From assembly GCF_023091745.1 (NCBI RefSeq), contig NC_068911.1, positions 161,248,004-161,312,003 on the forward strand: 64,000 nucleotides of DNA, read 5' to 3'. The DNA is from Budorcas taxicolor. Taxonomy: Eukaryota > Chordata > Mammalia > Artiodactyla > Bovidae. The notes beneath the pieces were generated by a model that was given only the letters and a program-made list of their open reading frames with translations, was not told the DNA's origin and made no database searches. The position numbers were made by a program, and so were the translations under genes. Positions 42,513 through 53,807 of this stretch are shown piece by piece (position 1 is the stretch's first letter; each line of letters opens with the position of its first letter).

Positions 42513-43114
42513 TCCCACAGCCTCCTGAACTAAATCCAAGCCATTGATCTGGGTTTGATTCCTAGCCAACATGTTAGTTAAGGATGTAGAGAGTCAAGCT
42601 CCTGAGTTTGGAACCAATTCAATGAGGAATGAATATCATCCCTTCTGTGAATAAGGTTGAACTGGAGAATGTGGCTTGAGCATTGATCATGGTGGTGTTC
42701 CCTGACATGTTCTGGTAAGATGACTGGGCTGATCAACAGAGAAGATCTGTGTCCTTCGAGAACAGCCTTCCACAGAGTGACAGAAAGTCTTGAGACAAAA
42801 CAGCCGAATTTTTTTTCTCCCAATATCACCAATCAGAAAAACTATTCTTCCCTGCACAGAAAGAAATGAGAATAGGAATAAAATTAAACAGAACAGAAGT
42901 GTTCCTCCCATTCATTGTCCTCAGTGAGAACAAAAGTTTCCTGCCCTGTAAAGAAACATGAAGGATGGAAGAGAAGCAGTCTCCTCTACCATGAGAAGCT
43001 ACACGAGATTTTTAGCTTTAATATTACATATTAATATAGTCTGACATGCAAATAAACTCTATCAGTGATGGTAAAACTACAGGGCAAATCAGAATCATGC
43101 AGAGATTATAAAAA
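42513..43114. other. unassigned sequence
   Basis: No gene or repeat recognised. Confidence 0.45.
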
Positions 43115-43542
43115 TAAAGATTATCATATAGAGGGAAGTAAGTCAGAAAGAGAAAAACAAGTAATGTATATTAACGCATATATGTGGAACTTAAGAAAAT
43201 GGTACAGATAAATCTATTTGCAGACCAGGAATAAAAACATAGACATAGAGGATGATGTGTGGGCCTGAGGGGAAGAAGAGGATGGGATGAACTGAGAGAT
43301 TAGGTTTGACATAAATACACTACAGTGTATAAAATAAATAGCTGGTGGGAAGCTGCTGAAAGCACAGGGAGCTTAGCTGGGTGCTCTGTGATGACCTAGA
43401 TGGCTGGGATGGGAGTGGGGTGGGAGGGAGATCCAAGAGGCAAGGGATATAAGTATACATATAGCTGATTTACTTTAGTGTACAGCAGAAACTAATATAG
43501 CATTTATAGCAATTGTACTCCAATAAAAAAAATTAATAAAAA
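43115..43542 (+). mobile_element. artiodactyl L1 3' end
   Basis: Sense L1 tail: GAGGGAAGTAAGTCAGAAAG, TTAACGCATATATGTGGAAC, AAATGGTACAGATAAATC, GACCTAGATGGCTGGGATGG, TATAGCTGATTTACTTTAGT and GTACTCCAATAAAAAAAATT. An older L1 subfamily than that at 21266-29681. Confidence 0.88.
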
Positions 43543-44030
43543 TGTTTGTTGGATGGAATTGAATATCTTTGGGTGAGCTCAAAGAATCTTTTCATGCCTC
43601 ATTCAAGATAGATGATCATCCTTGTCAAAGCTTAGACCAAGCTTAGATTGGTTGTTTCCTTTATGAAGGAATGTTAAGAACTGTTGAAAATATGTTCAAT
43701 ATATTTTTTGTGCTACCAGTTCTTAGTCATCTTTTAATTAAAAGTACTTTTTATTGAAAGAAATAGATGCCTGACCCCACTACAATTTTAATAACTACCC
43801 CCTGGGTCCCATTCCTTTTTTTTTTTTTTTTTAAATAAATGTAAGTTTTGGAGCTCCATTCATCCTTTAAGAATTACTGCATTTGAGCATTTGAAACAAT
43901 ATTGCTTTAATATTAGCAGTGCTTATTGAACCCATAAATTCTGCACCCTAGAATCACAGAGAAAGTTTTACTTGATCGTGGACTCTGACTTCTGCTTTTC
44001 AGAATGCTCCTTTAGTTACATTTGCGTATG
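43543..44030. other. unassigned sequence with a T-run
   Basis: A pure T-run lies near 43815-43832. Nothing else recognised. Confidence 0.45.
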
Positions 44031-44246
44031 TGAAAGGAAAGGGAAAGTGAAGTCACTCAGTCCTGTCTGACTCTTTGCTACCCCATGGACTGTAGCCTAT
44101 TAGGCTTCTCCCTCCGTGGGATCCAGGCAAGAGTACCAGAGTGGGTTGCCTTTTCCTTCTCCAGGGGATCTTCCTGACCCAGGGATCAAACCCAGATCTC
44201 TTGCATTGCAGGCAGATGCTTTACTTTCTGAGCCACCAGGTACCTC
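44031..44246 (-). mobile_element. Bov-tA/Bov-A SINE
   Basis: Antisense SINE: GGGAAAGTGAAGTCACTCAG, CCATGGACTGTAGCCTATTA, TTTTCCTTCTCCAGGGGATC, TTGCATTGCAGGCAGATGCT and CTGAGCCACCAGGTACC. Carries the GTGAAAG-rich Bov-A tail. Confidence 0.9.
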
Positions 44247-44489
44247 CACATAAAATATAATAGGGAGACTAAATAAAGATACAGAGATGATCATAAAATC
44301 AGCAAAAATGTTCAGTGTTTCACAGTATTTAATTAAGTGCAACAAAGTAAAGAATGACTCTCTAACCAGAGACTTTTTTCTGCCTCAAATATCATGATGA
44401 TAAACATCTTCTCTTACCCTTCAAAGTGAGTACCATTGTAATTACTTTAGAGGAACATTCTTCAGTAGGAATTTCTATAAGGGAAATAC

Positions 44490-44650
44490 ATTATATCTGT
44501 GCTGTCAAATATGGAAACTACTAGCCACATGTGACCACAGAGTTCTTAAATGTACACAGTGCAACTATAGGACTGAATTTTAAATTTCATTTAATTTTAA
44601 CTTCAGTTAAAGTAGCCCTGTTTAAATCCTGGATACCACATTGGAGAGTA
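44490..44650 (+). mobile_element. MER5A (hAT-Charlie non-autonomous DNA transposon)
   Basis: TATCTGTGCTGTCAAATATG, CTACTAGCCACATGTGACCA, GACTGAATTTTAAATTTCAT and TTAATTTTAACTTCAGTTAA match MER5A order. The 5' terminal repeat is incomplete. A fossil shared across placental mammals. Confidence 0.75.
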
Positions 44651-45593
44651 AAACTTGAAAGCATGTTTTTCAGATTGTAGGTTAAAATGCCTTAATGGGC
44701 TCTGAACAAAATTTCATGTTTCATGCCAACATTTTAAAAAAGAAATTAAATGGTATAGATAAGATCAAAGTCCCTCACACATAGCAAATGTTTCTCTACG
44801 CGGGGTGACAAAAATGAGTCTTGCCTCATGGCAGAAAACAAGGTTTGTGTGATTCACTGACCCCTGGCCCCCAAGGTCAATGAAATAGTCGGTGTAATTA
44901 GGTGAGCAAACCAAAGAAGCAACGGACACGAAACCTGCAGTGTCGGTTCTGTTTGCAGTGAGCGAAGACGAGCCCCTGAGAAACTATGTGATGATGGCTC
45001 CTCCTTGAGGTTCGATGATAATATTTCAAGTGTGGGAAAAACTAAAGGGAAACAGCAGAGTAAAATGAGAAGAAACGCACTTTCTCATGTTTACATGCAA
45101 TAATTTACCTCTTCTCCCTACCATCCTCAATCAGAGGGCCCACCTGTGCCAACCTTCCAGAACTTAAACTGGCCACTTCAAGCATTGGTTCTAAGTAGCA
45201 TCTGTGTTAGTGGACCGAGCCTGCTCAGTGGTACTTCTGGCTATGTTCTGGTCCAGCTTTTTGATGTGGCATTTCAGCCAGGGACATAAAATCCCACTGA
45301 GCTTTATCTCAGAGGCAGCTCAAAGGTGGCCTTTGAAAGTAGCTCAGAATTTGAAATGATAAACACGGTGTGTCTGTGGGGAGGGAACAAAGTTACTAAA
45401 CCCTCAGAACATGTATAAATATAGAAGTATGAGAGTTCTGTACTCTGAAAGCTGAAAGTTGATTATATCATAGTCAACCAATAGAATTTTTTTGTTGCTA
45501 TTATTTATTTATGATGTAATTTTATTAGAGAACTGGGGGGAGCAAGTTGTTGAAGCAGGGATAGATTGCATATGACACAAAAGGTGATTGTTT
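44651..45593. other. unassigned, repeat-poor sequence
   Basis: About 44750-45010 is less AT-rich than its surroundings and holds a few CpG (CTACGCGGGGTGAC). No coding frame is supportable. Confidence 0.45.
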
Positions 45594-45685
45594 TTCTTTA
45601 TTGAAGTTTAATTTATGTAAAAGGAGATGAATTGCTCTTGACTGTTCAGTGAGATGAGTCTTGACAATTGTATATAACAACCACG
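45594..45685 (-). mobile_element. ancient L1M, left (3') part of a split element
   Basis: Antisense L1: TCTTTATTGAAGTTTAATTT, GACTGTTCAGTGAGATGAGT and CTTGACAATTGTATATAACA. The same element resumes at 46174 (AATGGACTTTCCCATCAACC, CAGAAAGTCCCC) in the correct order. Confidence 0.65.
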
Positions 45686-45724
45686 GTTTGAAGGCATCAA
45701 TTCTTCGGCACTATGTGGTGCTAG
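45686..45724 (-). mobile_element. BovB-derived stub, start of a rearranged insertion
   Basis: GGTTTGAAGGCATCAATTCT and TCGGCA are antisense BovB C-terminal coding sequence. At about 45716 the orientation flips to sense (TGTGGTGCTAGAGAAGACTC once the SINE is removed), so the insertion has an inverted part. Confidence 0.75.
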
Positions 45725-45992
45725 TGGAGAAGGCAATGGCACCCCGCTCCAGTACTCTTGCCTGGAAAATCCCATGGATGGAGGAGCCTGATAGGCTGCA
45801 GTCCATGGGGTCGCGAAGAATCAGACATGACCGAGCAACTTCCCTTTCACTTTTCACTTCCATGCATTGGAGGAGGAAATGGCAACCCACTCCAGTGTTC
45901 TTGCCTGGAGAGTCCCAGGGACGGGGGAGCCTGGTGGGCTGCCGTCTATGGGGTCGTACAGAGTCGGACATGACTGAAGTGACTTAGCAGCT
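45725..45992 (+). mobile_element. Bov-A2-type dimeric SINE with perfect 11-bp TSD
   Basis: Two related monomers in tandem: one from GGAGAAGGCAATGGCACCCC to GACCGAGCAACTTCCCTTTC, then a ACTTTTCACTTCCATGCATT linker, then one from GGAGGAGGAAATGGCAACCC to GACATGACTGAAGTGACTTA. TGTGGTGCTAG at 45714-45724 and 45993-46003 is a perfect direct repeat. Confidence 0.95.
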
Positions 45993-46173
45993 TGTGGTGC
46001 TAGAGAAGACTCTTGGGAGTCCCTTAGACAGCAAGGAGATCAGACCAGTTAATCCTAAAGGAAATCAACTCCAGGAGACAGTGGAAGACAGAGGAGCCTG
46101 CCAAGCTGCAGTCCACAGGCACGCAAAGAGTCGGACATGACTTCATGACTGAACAACAACAATGAATAAATAC
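45993..46173 (+). mobile_element. BovB-derived 3' part, internally deleted
   Basis: TAGAGAAGACTCTTGGGAGT, AGCAAGGAGATCAGACCAGT, then a jump at about 46074 to AGGAGACAGTGGAAGACAGA and the tail TCATGACTGAACAACAACAA. The FGHLM coding region between them is missing. Confidence 0.85.
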
Positions 46174-46472
46174 AGCAACCAACCAAAACAAGATAATGGA
46201 CTTTCCCATCAACCCAGAAAGTCCCCATCTCCTCCCTCCGCACTGAACAACTGCCATGCCATAGACTGTCACTGGGCTGTTTCCTAGCACCAGAGACTAG
46301 TGCTAGACAAAACAGACTAGTTTTGTCTGTTTTTTAGGGGCGGGGGCGAGTTCAGATAAATGGACTCAGGCACTATCTACTCACATGCGTCTGACTTCTT
46401 TGGGTCAGTTTCATGGCTTGTGATTCATCCTGGGTGTTCCACACATCAGTAACGCATTCCTTTTTGTTGCTG
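46174..46472 (-). mobile_element. ancient L1M, middle part
   Basis: Antisense L1: AATGGACTTTCCCATCAACC, AGACTAGTTTTGTCTGTTTT, CTGACTTCTTTGGGTCAGTT, TTGTGATTCATCCTGGGTGT and CGCATTCCTTTTTGTTGCT. Interrupted at 46473 by a SINE. Confidence 0.75.
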
Positions 46473-46678
46473 TAAGTGTTAGTCGCTCAATGGTGCCCGA
46501 CTCTTTGCAACCCCATGGACTGCAGCCTTCCAGGCTCCTCCGTCTGTGAGATTTTCCAGGCAGGGATACTGGAGCAGGTTGCCATTTCCTTCTCCAAGAG
46601 ATGTTCCCCACCCAGGGATTGAACCCAGGTCTCCTGCACTGCAGGCAGATTTTTGCTGACTGAGCTACAAGGGGAGCT
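46473..46678 (-). mobile_element. Bov-tA/Bov-A SINE in L1M with 12-bp TSD
   Basis: Antisense SINE: TAAGTGTTAGTCGCTCAATG, CCATGGACTGCAGCCTTCCA, TTGCCATTTCCTTCTCCAAG, CTCCTGCACTGCAGGCAGAT. TTTTTGTTGCTG at 46461-46472 and 46679-46690 is a direct repeat. The surrounding L1M reads through cleanly when the SINE is removed. Confidence 0.93.
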
Positions 46679-46975
46679 TTTTTGTTGCTGAGCAGTATTC
46701 TATTCTATGAATAGACCACCTTCTGGTTTCTTAGTGGTTATTTATTTTTTTATTTGAAATTTATTTTGTATTGGGTTATAGCTGATTTGATCACTTATTA
46801 TTTTTAAAAAGGCTGCCATGAGCCCTCTCGTGCATTGTGTGTGTGGCTCCATATTTTTACTTTGCTCAAGTAAACATATAGAGATGGAATTTCCAAGTCA
46901 CACGATAAGGACATACTTAACTGTATAAGAAGCTGCTGAAAAGCTTGCCACAGGGAGGACTTCAAGCCCAGATGA
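46679..46975 (-). mobile_element. ancient L1M, right part
   Basis: GCTGAGCAGTATTCTATTCT, GAATAGACCACCTTCTGG, AAAAAGGCTGCCATGAGCC, AGATGGAATTTCCAAGTCAC and AGAAGCTGCTGAAAAGCTTG are antisense L1 ORF2 end. At 46740-46790 a TTTATTTTTTTATTTG stretch looks like a small extra L1-tail insertion. Confidence 0.75.
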
Positions 46976-47110
46976 GTGTCCTTTGCGCATCCAGGACACC
47001 AGTCATTTGTTGGATGTATGTATGACTAAGAATATTCTGTACCTTGTGGCTTTGCTATTTATTTCATTTGGTTCGTTTGGTGAGTAAAGCTTTAATTTAG
47101 CTGATGTCAA

Positions 47111-47155
<45 letters not shown>

Positions 47156-47163
47156 TGTGTATG
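47111..47163. repeat. (GT)n microsatellite
   Basis: Nearly pure GT repeat with TATG interruptions at both ends. Probably length-polymorphic. Confidence 0.95.
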
Positions 47164-47174
47164 ATTAATTTAAG

Positions 47175-47860
47175 ACTGTTATTATTTCTAACCTAAATGT
47201 TCAATAGAATTCACAGATGAAAGCCATTTGGGCTTCTTTGAGGAAGGTTTTTAATTATTGATTTAATTTCTTTAATAAATATTGGACTATTCAGATTTCC
47301 TATTTCCTCTTCTGTAAGTTTTGGTAATTTATGTTCCTTTCCATGGAATGTGGGTAGTTCAACAAAGTTGTTGAGCTCATTGGCTTAAGGTTTTTAATGA
47401 TTTCTGTGTCCTTTTCATGCTTATTGGTTATATAATAATGTTTCCTATTTTATTAACAATACTGTAATTTCTGTTTTCTATTTCTTAATTAAGCTAGTTA
47501 GGCATTGATCAGCTTTACTAGGTTTTTTTTTTTATATAGAAACCAGCTTTTATTTTATTGATTTTTTCTATTGTTATCTGTCTTCTATTTCATTAAATCT
47601 TTCTCTTATTTGTATTATTTTCACTCTTCCCCTTACAAGAGTTTAATTTGCTCTTCCTTCTCGTTTCTCACAGTAAAAGTTTAATCATTGATTTTAAACA
47701 CTTCTGTGTTTCTAATAAGGCATATGGCTATAATTTTCCCTCTAATCACTTTTCCAGTACATCCCACACAATTTTGACACATTGTATTTTTAACTTTTAT
47801 CTTAAGTATAATTAAATACATTAATTTCTTTTTTCTTTGATCCTTGGACCAGAGGAGGTG
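47175..47860 (-). mobile_element. ancient L1 ORF2, endonuclease-RT linker region
   Basis: Antisense L1: GAAAGCCATTTGGGCTTCTT, GATTTAATTTCTTTAATAAA, CAGATTTCCTATTTCCTCTT, GTTGTTGAGCTCATTGGC, AAACCAGCTTTTATTTTATT and TTTTCTTTGATCCTTGGACC. Content and order fit L1 upstream of the RT motifs. It may be the 5' continuation of the L1M at 45594-46975 with a deletion between. Confidence 0.75.
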
Positions 47861-48567
47861 GCTTCAAGACTAAAATATACATTATTCCAAGGACATTTAA
47901 AAGAAAATATCTTGTAGCCTTAAGATTACAATGTGAACTCCTAAACAGACATTTTGATGGAAAAGTATTCCTAGATCTAACCTTTCATCATTTTATAAAA
48001 ACGTAATTTTTTAAAGTACAGAATTATGGGATGTTTTGGAAAAGAAATGCCATCTGGATATCAATAGCACATCAAGATCTTTCAGAATATCTGGATCTTG
48101 TATAGCATTTCTTCTACATTCTGCAAATTTTAAAAATATGAATCCAATATTGCCACTGACTATGATATAAAAATGTTTGACTTGGCAAGATCATCAAGTT
48201 AGGGCTGTTAACCAGGACAGTTGCCTCAATTAGGAAAGCAGTTTGAGGATGCTATGTCAGCTGGACGAGTAACACTAGGTAGGTGACAACATCTCTTTTT
48301 GACCCCATTGGTCTGTAGGCTAAATTTTCAAGTGTGACAAGTGTTTGTTTGAATTGAATGTGAAGACAAAACCAAATCACAAACGTGTTACAGAAGAAGG
48401 AGTGGGGAGGGGACAGGCAGAAATTTGGGTGAAAGTAGAGGAGCTGAGTTTGTCTAATCTTGTAACTAGTCAGTGAAGCATCCTGGATGATTGACTGTCC
48501 CAAAGAGACCCTAGTCAAGGCAAAAATACTGCAACAACAACCTCTGTAGGATGGGGAGATTTTTTCC
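47861..48567. other. unassigned sequence
   Basis: No repeat I can name. An 88-codon minus-strand open frame (48518-48252) has no features of a gene. Confidence 0.45.
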
Positions 48568-48657
48568 CTTAGGGGATGTTAGTTTCCCAACCAGGGACTG
48601 AACCCGTGCCCCCTGCAGTGGAAGCGCAGAGTCTTAACCACTGGACCACGAGGGAAG
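48568..48657 (-). mobile_element. CHR-type tRNA-derived SINE
   Basis: Antisense CHR: GTTAGTTTCCCAACCAGGGA, CTGAACCCGTGCCCCCTGCA, GGAAGCGCAGAGTCTTAACC and CTGGACCACGAGGGAAGC. Shorter than full length. Confidence 0.8.
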
Positions 48658-48867
48658 CAACTGGAAAGGACTCGAAGCTGGGAGCCACAGGCTGAGCAAA
48701 GATGGCGCAGAACAAAAAAGAGAGCTTCCTTGCATGAGATTAATTCACTGAAAAATTAGCACAACCAAAGGGAGTCCTTTTTGAGATTTTGGTTTTGAAG
48801 CCTCATTATCACCTAACCAAAAACATACACTGTTTGGGAATAATATAGTTTTTAAAATTATCTTTTC

Positions 48868-49005
48868 TTCCTTTAGCTAACATGTGCATGACATTGCAAA
48901 GCAGTTTATGAATCAATTCAGCAAATGTTATTTCCATTTTAGAGACGAGAAAACTGAAATGTAGACAGATGTTGATTTGGCAGACAGAGATAAAAGCACT
49001 AGTAT
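48868..49005 (-). mobile_element. MIR SINE (ancient)
   Basis: Antisense MIR: TAGCTAACATGTGCATGACA, GCAAAGCAGTTTATGAATCA, TTTCCATTTTAGAGACGAGA, AAACTGAAATGTAGACAGAT. The last block is the GAAACTGAGGC-type core. Confidence 0.7.
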
Positions 49006-50397
49006 TAAGATAGCTCTAAAATCCATTATCTTCTTAATGGATCACGTTGCTTTACACAGATTTCCACATGCTGTGTTTTCTGGAAAATTCTAACTTTTGA
49101 GATCAGAAACTTACACCTTACAAGATTCATTTTAAAGCATTTATATCATCAATAGTCATCGTGTTAAAAGACTCAGCACTACAGGATTGGACTATTAAGA
49201 TTCTTGTTTACACAGCTAATGGATGGGGATTTGGGCCAGGACACATTGATGTACTGGCAAACTAGAGACTTGAATAAACCCTGGCCGCCACATCTGCTTC
49301 CTTGAAGGAGCTCTGTCCCATTTCTAAGCTGGCAGCCAGTCTTGCCCAAAATATTTGGAACTCGCAACAGTCTCCAAACACCTGGTGAGCTTTTCCACAG
49401 GAGCGTATCCAGACACTAGCTTAGATACATGCCTTCCCTTTCCTGTCTCCTTGCATTCCACCAGCAGCTGGACCAAAGATGACTCATGTATTGCAACTAT
49501 CAAAACATGATGTTTTGATTCTTCAGAAATCACAAGGTGCTTCAAAGATTAGAACATATTTTAAACTCATTTAAAAGGTGATTTTCCAAATAAAAAAGTG
49601 CTTATTGCAGTTATTCAGAATGTTTTTTGAAAAGCAAGTTTTGTACTGATCACAGACCTTTTATTCAATTACTGGACCCATTCTCCCCACCATTTCTTAC
49701 AAAATAACATTTTCCAGGTTAAGAAAAAAAATCTTTGCATGCCTACATATCAGAAGAAAATTTGTCAGAATAAAATGTTATTGCAATATTGTTTTTCTCC
49801 ATTTATACAACTAACGTGGAACCATGAAAAGGTATGTAGGGGTTTTTCCTGGCCATACCTAGAAATGCTGACTGTGGTATTTGTTTAAGGACCTACCTAT
49901 GTATCTACAAAATGTAAGGTGAGTCTTAAATTTGAAGTTGAGTTTAATGCATTATTGGCCCAAAATACTCAGAAAAGAATTTCTGCTACACTTGACTTGA
50001 GTGTGGGTGTTGGACATGGGAGTGGCTTGGGTCACAGCACAAATGCCAAAGACTCTTGCTATTCCTGTTAATATTTAGTAGATGTCCTTGAATGAATGTG
50101 TTAAATTTGCTCTAGGCCCTTGGGACAACTTCTAGTGTCATTAAATAGCTGATTTATTTTCATAATACAATTTTCAGCAGTTATAATTGTTTCACCAGGT
50201 TAGGAGTCCATGGAACTCTTCACATCACCATTTCCAAAGTCTATTCTTTTTTTCAGTTTTTTTGAATAATCTGATTTTCAGTTTAAATGATTGTTTTTGC
50301 AATGTTAAAGTTCACTAATCTTTTATCTTGCAGTGCTTAATTAAATACCCAGCAGTTAAATAGCCAGTGAAATTTTCAAGTATTATATTTTTATCTC
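49006..50397. other. 1.4-kb block without recognised repeats or genes
   Basis: Only short overlapping open frames. No element recognised by eye. Confidence 0.45.
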
Positions 50398-50507
50398 TAC
50401 ATAAAAAATTAATTAAAATTTTTATTTAAATTAAATTAATTAATTAATTTTTTATCTCTGGATAAATTAAATTAAATTTTTTAATTAAAATTTAATTCCT
50501 TTTTGTG
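50398..50507. repeat. TTAA-rich low-complexity region
   Basis: Almost only A and T, built of AATTAAT, TTAAATT and AATTAAATT units, including AATTAATTAATTAA. The arms around ATCTCTGGATAAATT partly mirror each other. Confidence 0.85.
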
Positions 50508-50775
50508 CCTTCCACTTCTCTTATCACTATATTTATGTTTTTCTTGAAATCTTTGTTTATATTCAGTATATTTATAGCAACACTTTAAAATTCTTTGATG
50601 ACTAATGCTATCATGTCTGTCATTTTTTGTCCACTTTTATTGACCGATTATTCTCCTGGTTATGATTCACATTTTCCTGTTTTTTGGTATGTCTTGTAAT
50701 TTTTTATTTCATGTCAGGTACTCCAAATATTATTTGCTTGGGATCTACTTGGAGTCAATTCTATCTATCATGGTC
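50508..50775 (-). mobile_element. ancient L1M 3' UTR
   Basis: Antisense old L1 3' UTR: TATTGACCGATTATTCTCCT, GGTTATGATTCACATTTTCC, TGGTATGTCTTGTAATTTTT and TTATTTCATGTCAGGTACTC. These blocks keep their spacing in this family. Confidence 0.6.
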
Positions 50776-51185
50776 TAGAGCATGGGTATACAGGTGGAAA
50801 ACCATGATTACCCCGAGGCTAATCTCATGTGGTTGTTGTGTTTGTTTGTTTGTTTTCTTAGAGGGCATAATTCTATGATGCCTATAATCCAATATCTATA
50901 AGCAATTATTTTATATATTTTGTCCTATTTCTAGTTCTTTATAGCAGATTGTTTAAGTCTGGTCCATTTCATCAAATCATGGTTTGAAGTTACATCATGA
51001 CAAGATTTTAAGGAAGGCAGTCCTATTGTGAAAGCAAAAGTTTAAGAAAATGGATTTGAAATTGGTGTACAAAAAACAGACAAGTTGCCTGTCTTCAAAG
51101 AATACACAGTTTAATGTGAACTTACCAAGATTCTTTTATTAAAATGTATCAGAAAAATATGTTCCCCCATTCGAAAGACTTTCTT
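50776..51185. other. unassigned sequence
   Basis: No gene or repeat recognised. Confidence 0.4.
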
Positions 51186-51368
51186 GTGTATTTCTATGCC
51201 CTGTATCAGAGATCCCCATACCTGACTATAAAGCAGAATCATTGGAGAGCTTTTTTAAAAAAAAAATTTACAGGTTATAAGACCACGCCCCAGACAGTTA
51301 TGATACAGTTAGTCTGGATGGGACCCAGAAGTCTGTATTTTTAATCTCTTCAGGTAACTTTCACACAG
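51186..51368 (+). mobile_element. hAT-type non-autonomous DNA transposon (MER20/MER5 group)
   Basis: AAGCAGAATCATTGGAGAGC, an A-run, ACCACGCCCCAGACAGTTAT, TGGGACCCAGAAGTCTGTAT, TTTTAATCTCTTCAGGTAAC. This is the common pattern of mirrored halves with a central CCCCAG block. Exact family not resolved. Confidence 0.6.
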
Positions 51369-51854
51369 TCAACCGTGAACCTCCATAATGCAGACTGGAT
51401 TACCTCAGATTCTTTCTGGGAACCATAAAATTCTCAACATTCTTCCTGATTAAGTAGATACCAGTCTGGTCTCTTTTGCCTTCCCCTTCTCTCTCCCGAG
51501 GCTCTCTGATCACTCAGCTTCTAGCTGTGCTATAATATTTCTCGGAAAGCCTAGGTGGCCCCCCAAATTTCCAACCTTTGTAACACAGCCCACATCAAGT
51601 CACATAAGGAGATTTGGAAATCTACCTCATTCCACAACCAGCACTATTTGGAAAAGCATCTGTGAATTCCACTCAACATTTCTCTAAAATGTGTGTTTAG
51701 AGAACACACACATTCAAATGAAAGCCTTTGGCCTTTGCAGCTGGCCTTTCTGCTTGAACGGTTCTTATGGTCTGGGGCCTGGACCTAACTCCAAAACCAT
51801 TTCATGACTCCTAAGATCCCCAGGATGCCTGTTCCCCAGGTCCCAACCTTTCTT
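51369..51854. other. unassigned sequence
   Basis: Balanced base composition and no repeat recognised. No coding frame is supportable. Confidence 0.45.
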
Positions 51855-52072
51855 GCTATTGTTATTTAGTCCCTAAGTCATGTCTGACTCTTTTGCGACC
51901 CCATGGACTACAGTCCACCAGGTTCCTCTGTACATGGAATTTCTCAGGCAAGAATACTGGAGTGTGTTGCCATTTCCTTCTCAAGGGGATCTTCCTGACC
52001 CAGGGATTGAACCTATGTCTTCTGCACTGGGGCAGGCTGATTCTTTACCGCTAAGCCACCTGGGAAGCCCTC
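51855..52072 (-). mobile_element. Bov-tA/Bov-A SINE
   Basis: Antisense SINE: TTATTTAGTCCCTAAGTCAT, CCATGGACTACAGTCCACCA, GGCAAGAATACTGGAGTGTG, GATCTTCCTGACCCAGGGAT, CTAAGCCACCTGGGAAGCCC. CCTTTCTT at 51847-51854 and 52075-52082 may be a short target duplication. Confidence 0.93.
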
Positions 52073-52811
52073 AGCCTTTCTTAGTGTGACTCTATTTACC
52101 CTTCATAAAGACCTAACAGTTTAAGTTTCTTTTTCTACCAATCCTATATTCTAAGGAAACCCCAAATTGACCTCTGCTTCTAGAAACTTTAACAGGGGAA
52201 GATAATTGACCTCTTTCTGGTCCTCTGGGCAAGCCAGCTGGCCCACATTCCCTTTTATGCAGCTGTGTATAAGCTCCATCTGCATTTTCAACGTTCACAC
52301 CACAAAGAGGCAGCACTGATCTGTGTGGTTGGCCAGTGCCCCTCGGCACGGAAACATGCCATCTTATCTTTCACGTTAGATCTAGGAAATCATTCAAGTT
52401 CAACTGGATGATAAGAAAGGCCAAATGACTTCTAAAGTTGCAATTACAAATGCACCAACCGAGTTCAGTGCAGACCTAAATCTGAGATTTGGGAATGACG
52501 TGATGGCAGACTGGACATGCCTGATCTGTGTTTCCTGAGCTTCTTTTTCAGCTCATTCTGACCAACAAGAAAACAAATTCTGGCAAGTTTATAAGGAGGA
52601 GAGAATTCCATGAGTTAATTTCCAGAAGGGATGTCTACTAATTGGAATACTGATGAAGTGGGATGAGAAAAATGTTCTCGAACAACACACCACATACATC
52701 AAATTCTGAAATAAACAAAAAATTGCCCCCCAAAACTTGCCCTATAAATTCACATTAAACTTATTCTAAAACCATGCACTTACCTCCACCCATATCCTTA
52801 CCACTTTCTTT
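52073..52811. other. unassigned sequence
   Basis: No gene or repeat recognised. A 78-codon minus-strand frame (52349-52113) shows no domain. Confidence 0.45.
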
Positions 52812-53339
52812 TTGTTGTTTAGTCACTAAGTCATATCTGGCTCTTTATGACCTCATGGACTGCAGCATGCCAGGCTTCCTATCCTTCAGTATCTCCCAGA
52901 GTTTAGTCAAACTCATCTACATTGAATCGGTGATGCCGTACAACCATCTCATGCTCTGTTGCCCCCTTCTCCTTCTGCCCTCATTCTTTCCCAGTATCAG
53001 GGTCTTTTCCAATGAGTTGGCTCTTTGCTTCAGCATCAGTCCTTCCACTGAATATTCAGGGCTGATTTCCTTTAGGATTGACTGGTTGGATCTGCTTGTT
53101 GTCCAAGGGCCTCTCAAGAGTCTTCTCCAGCACCACAATTCAAAATCATCAGTTCTTCGGTGCTCAGACTTCTTTATGGTCCAACTCTCACATCTGTACA
53201 TGACTACTGAAAAAAACCATAGCTTTGGCTATATGGACCTTCATCAGCAAAGTGATGTCCTTGATTTTTAATATGCTGTCTAGGTTTGTCATAACTTTCC
53301 TTCCGAGGAGTAAGCATCTTTTAATTTAGTGGCTGCAAT
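52812..53339 (-). mobile_element. older BovB LINE 3' end
   Basis: Antisense BovB with the GTTGTTTAGTCACTAAGTCA terminus, to TTTAATTTAGTGGCTGCAAT. The minus strand keeps YRCESWTIKKSEHRRTDDFE but lacks the LQYFGHLM segment. The plus-strand 165-codon open frame over it (52774-53271) is only the antisense shadow. Confidence 0.92.
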
Positions 53340-53516
53340 CTTTTTATCTTGGTTCATCTATTTAGAGATTTCAAGTGGCCAACATTAAAATCAATGCATA
53401 CTTATTAAAAAATTAAGGAGAATACAAGTAAGCATATTCCAACTAAAGCTTGCTCGTTACAAATGCAAAAGTTTCAAGAAAAGTTAGAATAGTAGAAGCA
53501 GTGTGTGCTAGGCATG

Positions 53517-53640
53517 TATCATTCATTCATGTATTCAAGCATTTATTTTGCAAACCACTGAGTACACAGGAGTAAACAAATGAGATCCCAGCCTCACATT
53601 AGAGGGAAAAAATGAAAAAAAAATTTAAATGATTAATACA
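53517..53640 (+). repeat. ancient mammalian repeat (L2/MIR class, unresolved)
   Basis: ATTCATTCATGTATTCAAGC, ATTTATTTTGCAAACCACTG and AGTAAACAAATGAGATCCC follow a widespread old pattern (start ATTCATTCA, then TTTATTGAGC, then GTGAACAAAA). Related sequence (GATCAGAGGACTTCCC) near 54320 may be the same element beyond two SINEs. Confidence 0.45.
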
Positions 53641-53807
53641 AGTGTCATCTAATATCAAATCTATTCCACTCACAAGATTTTATTTTTAGTGAGAGATATT
53701 ATTTTACCTGAATATAATAGATTTCTACATTTTGAAGAGTAAAATGAGAAAGTTTAGATTCAAGGGGGTGTATCTAAAAATTTATTAAAGTCTATTTGAT
53801 TCCTAGG

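Noticed and set aside
46296..46330. Hairpin with a nine-base stem (AGACAAAAC/GTTTTGTCT) as a terminator or RNA structure
   Set aside because: The right half is ordinary antisense L1M sequence. The mirror on the left is most simply chance or a small duplication.
52774..53271. A 165-codon plus-strand open frame
   Set aside because: It lies wholly over an antisense BovB 3' end. Antisense BovB often stays open in this frame, as also seen at 13540-13848, 14036-14416 and 41516-42094.
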